Shown here in pieces: positions 58,776-64,000 of a stretch of DNA of 64,000 nucleotides. Made by a program: the position numbers and the translations under genes. The number at the start of each line of letters is the position of its first letter. Within the stretch, counting starts at the first letter, position 1. The notes beneath the pieces are model-generated. The model saw only the letters and a list, made by a program, of their open reading frames with translations. It had not been told where the DNA came from and did not search any database. The DNA lies in assembly GCF_009604405.1 (NCBI RefSeq), contig NZ_WEGK01000013.1, forward strand, positions 62,001 to 126,000, written 5' to 3'. Source of the stretch: Nocardia macrotermitis. GTDB lineage: Bacteria; Actinomycetota; Actinomycetes; Mycobacteriales; Mycobacteriaceae.

Positions 58776-59837
58776 ATGCGTTTCGGCAGGTCCGCAGCGC
58801 CGACGTCGGATTCGGCGTCCGCCTCGGCGGGAGTTTCCCAAGGGCGGCGAAATGCTCGGTTCGGTTGGCGCGCGCGACTTCTCGCTGCTGGCGCCGCTGC
58901 ACTGGCGCTCCCGCTGGCGACGGCTGCGGCGATCCCCGCGGTCGCCGTCGCATCCCCGATCGTCGGTCACCCGGTGCACCAGACCCCGCCCGGTGGCTAC
59001 CAGGAACTGATGGTTCCGTCCTCGATGGGTCCGGTCAAGGTCCAGGTGCAGTGGGCCCGGCGCGGCGGTAATGCCGCGCTGATGCTGCTCGACGGCCTGC
59101 GCGCCCGCGACGACCGCAACGCCTGGTCGTTCGAGACCAACGCGCGCGGCATGTTCGGTAACGACAACGTCACGCTGGTCATGCCGGTGGGCGGTCAGTC
59201 CAGCTGGTACGCCGACTGGCAGTCGCCGAGTAACACCAACGGCCAGAAGTTCACCTACATGTGGGAGACGTTCCTGACCAAGGAACTGCCCAACTTCCTG
59301 GCGAACTACGGCGTCTCGCGGACCAACTGGGCCGTCGCGGGGCTGTCGATGAGTGGTCCGGCCTCGCTGCGGCTGGCGGGGTTCCACCGGAACCAGTTCA
59401 AGTACGCGGCGTCGTTCTCGGGCCCGTTGAACTGGAACGCACCCGGTATGCGTGAGGCGATCCGCGTCATGATGCTGGACGCCGGCCGGTTCAACGCCGA
59501 CTCGATGGCCGCGCCTTGGAGCCCGCAGTGGCTGCGCTCGGACCCGATGGTCTTCGCCCCGCAGCTGCGTGGCCTGCCGATGTTCATCTCCTCCGGCAGC
59601 GGTCTGCCCGATCAGCGCGACAACGTGAGTTCGGCTGTGGGCGTGTTCAACACGAGCACCGCGATGGCGCTCGAGGCCATCGCGATGGTCAGCACGCACA
59701 CCTTCCAGGCGCGGCTGGAGTCGCTCGGCATCCCGGCCACCTACGACTTCCCGGCCACCGGAACCCACATCTGGCGGAACTGGCAGGACGAGCTGGGTAA
59801 GGCCCGTCCGGGCATCCTGGCCGCGCTGCATGCCTGA
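58776..59837 (+). CDS. mycolyltransferase, antigen 85 family (3), divergent
   Basis: 353 residues. The signal region is RLLAAGAAALALPLATAAAI. The body differs from genes 1 and 2 (MLLDGLRARDDRNAWSF; VMPVGGQSSWYADWQSPSNT) and is closer to M. tuberculosis FbpC/FbpD-type proteins. Triad residues are present: nucleophile in GLSMSGPASL (second Gly changed to Ser), acid in MALEAIAMVST, His in GTHIWRNW. It lacks the Ser/Gly insert of its neighbours. It has its own promoter region and terminator, so it is a separate unit. Confidence 0.93.
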   Translation: MRFGRSAAPTSDSASASAGVSQGRRNARFGWRARLLAAGAAALALPLATAAAIPAVAVASPIVGHPVHQTPPGGYQELMVPSSMGPVKVQVQWARRGGNAALMLLDGLRARDDRNAWSFETNARGMFGNDNVTLVMPVGGQSSWYADWQSPSNTNGQKFTYMWETFLTKELPNFLANYGVSRTNWAVAGLSMSGPASLRLAGFHRNQFKYAASFSGPLNWNAPGMREAIRVMMLDAGRFNADSMAAPWSPQWLRSDPMVFAPQLRGLPMFISSGSGLPDQRDNVSSAVGVFNTSTAMALEAIAMVSTHTFQARLESLGIPATYDFPATGTHIWRNWQDELGKARPGILAALHA

Positions 59838-59857
59838 TATGTAACTGGAACTCCCCC

Positions 59858-59890
59858 AACCGGCGTCGTGCCTCGTGCACGACGCCGGTT
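59858..59890 (+). terminator. terminator hairpin of mycolyltransferase 3
   Basis: AACCGGCGTCGTGC (59858-59871) pairs with GCACGACGCCGGTT (59877-59890), 14 bp, 5-base loop, 20 bases after the stop; GTCGTTTG follows. Confidence 0.88.
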
Positions 59891-60011
59891 GTCGTTTGCG
59901 GGCAGTTTGTCCGGGCCCGATCCGGCGCGCAGCGGACGTTGAATGGACAACCCCTAGTTCTATCCGCGCGTCGGCACCTTCAAACGTGATTCGCGCGGTA
60001 GAAAAACTTCT

Positions 60012-62678
60012 GTGGCAGGTGTGGCGGATGAGAGCAGGGGGAATGCGAAACGCGCCCGAGCGCGCCGGTTCAGGCTCGCGGCCCTATCGGCCGCTGTCGC
60101 CCTACCGATCGCCGCGGGCTACGCGACGGGCACCCCAGCTATCGCCCAGCCACCCATCCCCCCACCCCCGCTAACCCCGACCCACACAGCCCCGGCCCCC
60201 TCGGCCCCGGCACGAGTCACCCCCGCTCCCGGCCCGGCTCCCGCGGCACATCCGGCTTCGACCCCCGCTGCGCCGACCCAGGCGGCTCAGGTGCCCGCGT
60301 CCGCCCCGGCGGTGCCAGGCCCGGTGGCTTCCGCTCCCGCCGCTGGTGATGCCGCCGCCCCGGGCTCGGCCCCTGCGCCAGCTGCTCCGACGTCGGCGGC
60401 CCCGGCCAAGTCCGGCCCGGTGGTCCCGGCTCGCACAGCTCCGGTTGTCCCCTTTGCGCCGGTTCGCGCGCCCGCGCCCGCCGCCCCGGCTCCCACCCCG
60501 GCCGCGCCCGCATCTGCCGCGCCCGCCGCCCCTGCGCCAGCTGCTCGGACGTCGGTGGCCCCGGCCAAGTCCGGCCCGGTGGTCCCGGCTCGCACAGCTC
60601 CGGTTGTCCCCATTGCGCCGGTTCGCGCGCCCGCGCCCGCCGCCCCGGCTCCCACCCCGGCCGCGCCCGCTCCGACTTCGACTCATGCTGCGCCTGCACC
60701 GGCTGCGCCTGCTGCTGCTCCGGTGGCTCCCGCACCTGCTCCTGGGACGACTCCGGCGGCGGGGGTGCAGCCTGCGGCTCCTGCTCCGGCTGCGCCGAAA
60801 CCGGCGGCTCCGCAGTCGGCAGCGCCTGCGGCTCCGGCTCCGGCGCCGCAGGCCGCGCCCGCGCCCGCGCCGCAGCCCGCGGCTCCCGCGCCCGCGCCGC
60901 AGGCGGCGCAACCGGTGCCTGCGCCGCAGGTGAAGCCTGCGCCTGCGCCTGCGCCGTTGCCGGGTGGAGCGAGTGTGCGGAAGGTGGTGTGGCTGAACAG
61001 TCGGTGGGTTTCGCTGTGGATCAATTCGCCGTCGATGGCTACGCCGATTCAGGTGCAGTTGTTGTTGCCGCGGGATTGGTATACGCGGCCGGATATGCGG
61101 TTTCCGCAGTTGATCATGTTGGACGGGCTGCGGGCGACCGATGATTACAGCGGGTGGACGCACGATGCGGGGGCGGCCGATTTCTATGCCGACAAGGATG
61201 CGCTGGTCGTGTTGCCGATCGGAGGGCAGTCCAGCTTCTACTCCGACTGGGCCAAGCCGGACAACGGCAAGAACTACCAGTGGGAGACGTTCCTGACCAA
61301 GGAGCTGTCCCCGGTGCTGGAGAGCCAGTGGCGGGCCACGGCGGTGCGCGGCATCGAGGGGCTGTCCATGGGCGGTACGGCCGCGATGTTCCTGGCCGGG
61401 CGCAATCCGGACTGGGTGAAGTACGCGGCCTCGTATTCGGGGTTCCTGACCACCACGACATTGGGTATGCCGCAGGCGATCATGTTCGCGATGCGCGACG
61501 CGGGCGGCTTCGACGCGAACGACATGTGGGGGCCGCCGACCAGTTCGGAGTGGGCCGCGCACGATCCCGCCGGACTGGCCGAGAAGTTGAAGGGGATCAG
61601 CCTGTACGTCTCGGCGGGCGCGGGGACCACGGGCACCTACGACACCCCGTCGGGGATCGCGCCGGGGATGAGTACGAACGTCGCGGGGATGGGGCTGGAG
61701 ATCCTGTCCCGGCTGACCACGCAGAACTTCGTCAGCAAGCTGAACAGGCTGGCGATTCCGGTGACCGCGGAATACCGCCCGTCGGGCACGCACTCCTGGC
61801 CGTACTGGGATTTCGAGATGCGGCAGTCCTGGCCGCAGGCCGCGCAGGCACTCGGAGTGCCCGCCGACGCACCCGCCTGCAACACCGGCGGCGCGATCGG
61901 GGCCGCCGCCGCGATCGGCTCGTGGCTCGGCCACTGCACCACCGCTGAGTACCAGGTGGCGGGCGGCAGCGCGCAGGACTTTCACGGCGGCCAGGTGCTC
62001 TGGTCCCCGTCGACCGGTGCGCACCCGGTGGCCGGTGCGATCAGCGGCACCTATCAGGCGACCGCGGGACCCGCTGGGACACTGGGCTTTCCGGTCTCCG
62101 ACGAACGTCCGCTGCCCGACGGGCACGGACGTTTCCAGCGCTTCCGCAACGGCGTGATCTATTGGTCCCCGCAGACCGGCGCGCAGGTGGTGCGCGGCGC
62201 GATCCTGGACGCCTGGAACAAGCTGGGTTCCGAACGCGGCCCGGCCGGATACCCGACCGGACCCGAGACCAGAACCCCGAACCGCGACGGCGTGGTGCAG
62301 GGCTTCCAGAACGGCCCGATGTACTTCAGCGCCAAGACCGGCGCTCACCGCGTGGTCGGCCTCATCCTGGGCAAGTACGCCCAACTCGGTTTCGAGAACA
62401 GCTTCCTGGGTTTCCCCACTGCCCCCGAACAACCCCTGGCCAAGGCCGGACGCATCAGCCGCTTCGAAGGTGGAAACATCTACTGGAGCCCGCTGTCCGG
62501 AGCCTGGGCGGTCCGCAACGGTCCCATCATGGACGCCTGGGCCCACCAGGGCTTCGAACAGGGCAGACTCGGCTACCCGATCAGCGACGAATTCCCCGTC
62601 CCCGGCGGCGTCCAACAGAACTTCCAAACCGGCTACGTCGTCATCAACAACGGCAAACCGGAAATCCACGGGCTGTAA
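60012..62678 (+). CDS. mycolyltransferase with Pro/Ala-rich N-terminal region and C-terminal LGFP repeats
   Basis: 888 residues. A signal peptide (LAALSAAVALPIAAGYATGT) is followed by ~270 residues of Pro/Ala repeats, including a 53-residue tandem duplication. The antigen-85 catalytic domain (about 320-620) has IMLDGLRATDD, VLPIGGQSSFYSDW, nucleophile GLSMGGTAAM, acid GLEILSRLTT and His GTHSWPYW, all intact. Four to five LGFP repeats follow (LGFPVSDERPLPDGHGRFQRF and similar), as in corynebacterial Cmt1/PS1, and bind the cell wall. This is the largest of the four mycolyltransferases. The GTG at 60012 lacks a clear Shine-Dalgarno sequence; GTG 60021 is possible. Confidence 0.92.
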   Translation: MAGVADESRGNAKRARARRFRLAALSAAVALPIAAGYATGTPAIAQPPIPPPPLTPTHTAPAPSAPARVTPAPGPAPAAHPASTPAAPTQAAQVPASAPAVPGPVASAPAAGDAAAPGSAPAPAAPTSAAPAKSGPVVPARTAPVVPFAPVRAPAPAAPAPTPAAPASAAPAAPAPAARTSVAPAKSGPVVPARTAPVVPIAPVRAPAPAAPAPTPAAPAPTSTHAAPAPAAPAAAPVAPAPAPGTTPAAGVQPAAPAPAAPKPAAPQSAAPAAPAPAPQAAPAPAPQPAAPAPAPQAAQPVPAPQVKPAPAPAPLPGGASVRKVVWLNSRWVSLWINSPSMATPIQVQLLLPRDWYTRPDMRFPQLIMLDGLRATDDYSGWTHDAGAADFYADKDALVVLPIGGQSSFYSDWAKPDNGKNYQWETFLTKELSPVLESQWRATAVRGIEGLSMGGTAAMFLAGRNPDWVKYAASYSGFLTTTTLGMPQAIMFAMRDAGGFDANDMWGPPTSSEWAAHDPAGLAEKLKGISLYVSAGAGTTGTYDTPSGIAPGMSTNVAGMGLEILSRLTTQNFVSKLNRLAIPVTAEYRPSGTHSWPYWDFEMRQSWPQAAQALGVPADAPACNTGGAIGAAAAIGSWLGHCTTAEYQVAGGSAQDFHGGQVLWSPSTGAHPVAGAISGTYQATAGPAGTLGFPVSDERPLPDGHGRFQRFRNGVIYWSPQTGAQVVRGAILDAWNKLGSERGPAGYPTGPETRTPNRDGVVQGFQNGPMYFSAKTGAHRVVGLILGKYAQLGFENSFLGFPTAPEQPLAKAGRISRFEGGNIYWSPLSGAWAVRNGPIMDAWAHQGFEQGRLGYPISDEFPVPGGVQQNFQTGYVVINNGKPEIHGL
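60372..60690 (+). repeat. 159-bp coding tandem repeat
   Basis: Copy 1 (60372-60530) and copy 2 (60531 to about 60689) are nearly identical at DNA level, including CCAAGTCCGGCCCGGTGGTC, differing at few positions (for example TTTGCG/ATTGCG). They encode SVAPAKSGPVVPARTAPVVP-type blocks. Confidence 0.88.
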
Positions 62679-62784
62679 TTTCTTCCTCCGCCCCGAGAGG
62701 TACGTGACCGTGAGTTCTGCCGCCGCCACCGTGCGGACAACCTCCCGATACCTGGTTCCGCCGACCCCGTAGCACGCCGACAGC

Positions 62785-62907
62785 AAGGTTTGCGGCGCGG
62801 CTTGCCGGTCGGACGCGTGGCGGGTGCGAGGAACGAGTGCCCGACACGGGGCCGAGCGGTGAGCCCTCGGGCGTCGCAAACCCGCCGGAGCGGAGCGGAG
62901 GCAGAAA
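62785..62907 (+). ncRNA. candidate structured RNA element, copy B
   Basis: Same architecture as copy A. The outer stem (62788-62798 with 62871-62881) has 11 of 11 pairs counting one G-T. The inner stem (62799-62812 with 62852-62865) has 13 of 14. The 39-nt loop (62813-62851) is identical to copy A, and the tail reads CGCCGGAGCGGAGCGGAGGC. It ends about 60 bases before the DUF732 lipoprotein start and about 110 bases after the stop of the LGFP mycolyltransferase. Confidence 0.7.
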
Positions 62908-62964
62908 ATACAGCTAGCCTGGATGCGACCTGACCTGACCTGACCAGATCGAGGATACGAATTC

Positions 62965-63498
62965 ATGCTTCGGACCAGTGGAAAGGCTTCCGGCCTCGCC
63001 GGACGTGGTGCGGCCGCGGGTGTGGCCGTCACGATCGCCTCCGTCCTGTTGCTCGCCGGTTGTGGCGGTAACGACTCGACCGCGTCGAGCACGCCGACGT
63101 TGCGGACCTCGACGACCACGGCCGCGCCGACCAGCACCACGACCGTCGCGTCCAGCGCCACCGCGAGCACCACGAAGGCCGCGCCTGCGACGACCACGAC
63201 CGAGCTGCCGCAGCCCGCGGTGACGCCGACGCTGACCGCCCCGAAGCTGACCGCGAAGGATCAGGCGTACCTGGACGCGCTCAAGGCGCGCGGAATCTCG
63301 GTGTCCTACACCGATATCGCGCTGTCGGTGGGTGACTACATCTGCAAGGCCGAGAAGAGCGGCGTCTCGCAGCAGGAGGTGCTGACCTACGTGAACGCGA
63401 TGGCCGGTCAGGATCCCTCCTACGATCCGAACAAGATGCCGATCGCACAGCTCGGCCAGGCCTATGTCGCGGTAGCCAACCAGACGTACTGCAAGTGA
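62965..63498 (+). CDS. DUF732 lipoprotein
   Basis: 177 residues. The signal peptide ends in a lipobox (VLLLAGC). A Thr/Ser/Ala linker of about 60 residues (TSTTTAAPTSTTTVASSATA) is probably O-glycosylated. The C-terminal DUF732 domain has AYLDALKARGISVSYTDIAL and two Cys (DYICKAEKSG, QTYCK), presumably disulfide-bonded. Common in mycobacteria and Nocardia; function unknown. The stop overlaps the start of the cutinase gene by four bases (GTGA), so the two are coupled. It lies just downstream of structured element copy B. Confidence 0.9.
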   Translation: MLRTSGKASGLAGRGAAAGVAVTIASVLLLAGCGGNDSTASSTPTLRTSTTTAAPTSTTTVASSATASTTKAAPATTTTELPQPAVTPTLTAPKLTAKDQAYLDALKARGISVSYTDIALSVGDYICKAEKSGVSQQEVLTYVNAMAGQDPSYDPNKMPIAQLGQAYVAVANQTYCK

Positions 63499-64000
63499 CG
63501 GCGCGGCGTTCGGGATACGGCAGGGGCGGGCGCGGTCGGCGGCGTTCGGGATGTCTGACGGTGCTCGGGGTGCTCGCGCTCATCGTCGTGCTGGTGATCC
63601 TGCTGTGGTACATGCTCGCGGGGTGTTCGCACATTCCGGTGCCGACCCCGCCCGGGACGACCAAGAAGCCGACCTCCCAGTCGGCCTCCTGCCCGGACGT
63701 GCAGTTGCTCGCGATTCCCGGCACCTGGGAGTCCAACAGCAACGACGATCCGCACAATCCGACCGCGAATCCGCTCTCGTTGATGCTGAACATCACCAAA
63801 CCGGTGCAGCAGCAGTTCGCGAGCAGCCGGCTGGACGTCTACACCGTCCCGTACGTCGCGCAGTTCTCCAATCCGATCGCGCTGCCGCCGGACGGGCAGG
63901 CCTCCTACAACGTGAGCCGCTCCGAGGGCACCTCGCGCGCGGTGGCCGAACTGACCTCGATGTACCAGAAGTGCCCGCTGACCACCTATGTGATCGCCGG
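63495..64000 (+). CDS. cutinase-family lipase/thioesterase, Rv3802c-like (partial, runs off the window)
   Basis: The first 168 residues are present; the frame is open at the window edge. An Arg/Gly-rich cytoplasmic start (TARRSGYGRGGRGRRRSG) and one membrane anchor (VLGVLALIVVLVILLWYMLA) precede a Pro/Thr linker. The cutinase domain begins SCPDVQLLAIPGTWESNSND and continues YTVPYVAQFSNPIALPPDG, YNVSRSEGTSRAVAELTSMY and KCPLTTYVIAG. The next residues would be the GxSxG nucleophile. This is the essential mycolate-locus phospholipase/thioesterase (CulP6) seen next to the mycolyltransferases. The start overlaps the DUF732 stop. Confidence 0.92.
   Translation, partial: MTARRSGYGRGGRGRRRSGCLTVLGVLALIVVLVILLWYMLAGCSHIPVPTPPGTTKKPTSQSASCPDVQLLAIPGTWESNSNDDPHNPTANPLSLMLNITKPVQQQFASSRLDVYTVPYVAQFSNPIALPPDGQASYNVSRSEGTSRAVAELTSMYQKCPLTTYVIA

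Noticed and set aside
60171..63197. A 1008-residue minus-strand open frame opposite the LGFP mycolyltransferase and DUF732 genes
   Set aside because: It is antisense to two well-supported genes, is very Arg/Gly-rich, and has no recognisable domain; it results from high third-position G/C.

Overview
The window is about 64 kb of high-GC actinobacterial chromosome. It carries a complete set of mycolate and arabinogalactan genes (glf, glfT2, a PAP2 phosphatase, ubiA-type DPPR synthase, an aftB-like arabinosyltransferase, four antigen-85-type mycolyltransferases and a CulP6-like cutinase). It also has a PE/PPE/EspG trio and several Pro/Gln-rich membrane proteins. Together these point to Nocardia or a close relative. 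Gene order matches, in inverted orientation, the M. tuberculosis Rv3802c-Rv3847 neighbourhood as I remember it. That neighbourhood lies on the oriC-proximal side of the chromosome.

Layout. 0-8 kb: a TetR regulator; a GDT1/TMEM165-type transporter behind a yybP-ykoY manganese riboswitch; an unknown protein; superoxide dismutase with a Mn-type active site; an unknown protein; an intergenic DnaA-box cluster; a rhodanese/DUF4328/GlpQ1 operon; and DUF5926. 8-14 kb: tandem repeats, an LCP cell-wall ligase, a CPBP protease, an IdeR-box-controlled DUF2470 gene, and pheA with a phosphatase. 14-19.5 kb: a PE-PPE-EspG cassette, a metallopeptidase and septum-formation pair, and serS. 19.6-31.5 kb: a GGDEF-EAL protein, a Gfo/Idh oxidoreductase, an MBL-Rieske fusion protein, a lipoprotein, two acyltransferases, a divergent MFS/TetR pair, and an agmatine-deiminase-like protein that lacks its catalytic Cys. 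31.5-39.5 kb: an oligopeptide ABC operon with two tandem substrate-binding lipoproteins. 39.7-48.3 kb: membrane and secreted proteins, a HAD phosphatase, a SpoIID/LytB protein with a Pro/Ala tail, and a TipA-like MerR regulator. 48.5-64 kb: galactan and arabinan assembly followed by mycoloylation genes. DPPR synthesis (UbiA plus PAP2) feeds arabinan, GlfT2 builds galactan from UDP-Galf made by Glf, AftB caps arabinan, and the mycolyltransferases load mycolates onto it.

Most unusual signals. (1) A ~120-nt element occurs twice (56863-56985 and 62785-62907). Its 39-nt loop is identical in both copies, while its long stem differs by compensatory changes, as expected of a structured RNA. (2) Three loci carry tandem repeats whose unit includes the last codons and stop codon of the gene upstream. 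(3) DnaA boxes cluster between genes (4241-4289) and also inside a coding repeat, where atypical codons keep TTATCCACA intact. (4) The agmatine-deiminase-like protein has Ala in place of the catalytic Cys. All calls come from reading the sequence. No database search was run, and family names rest on recognised motifs and remembered homologues.
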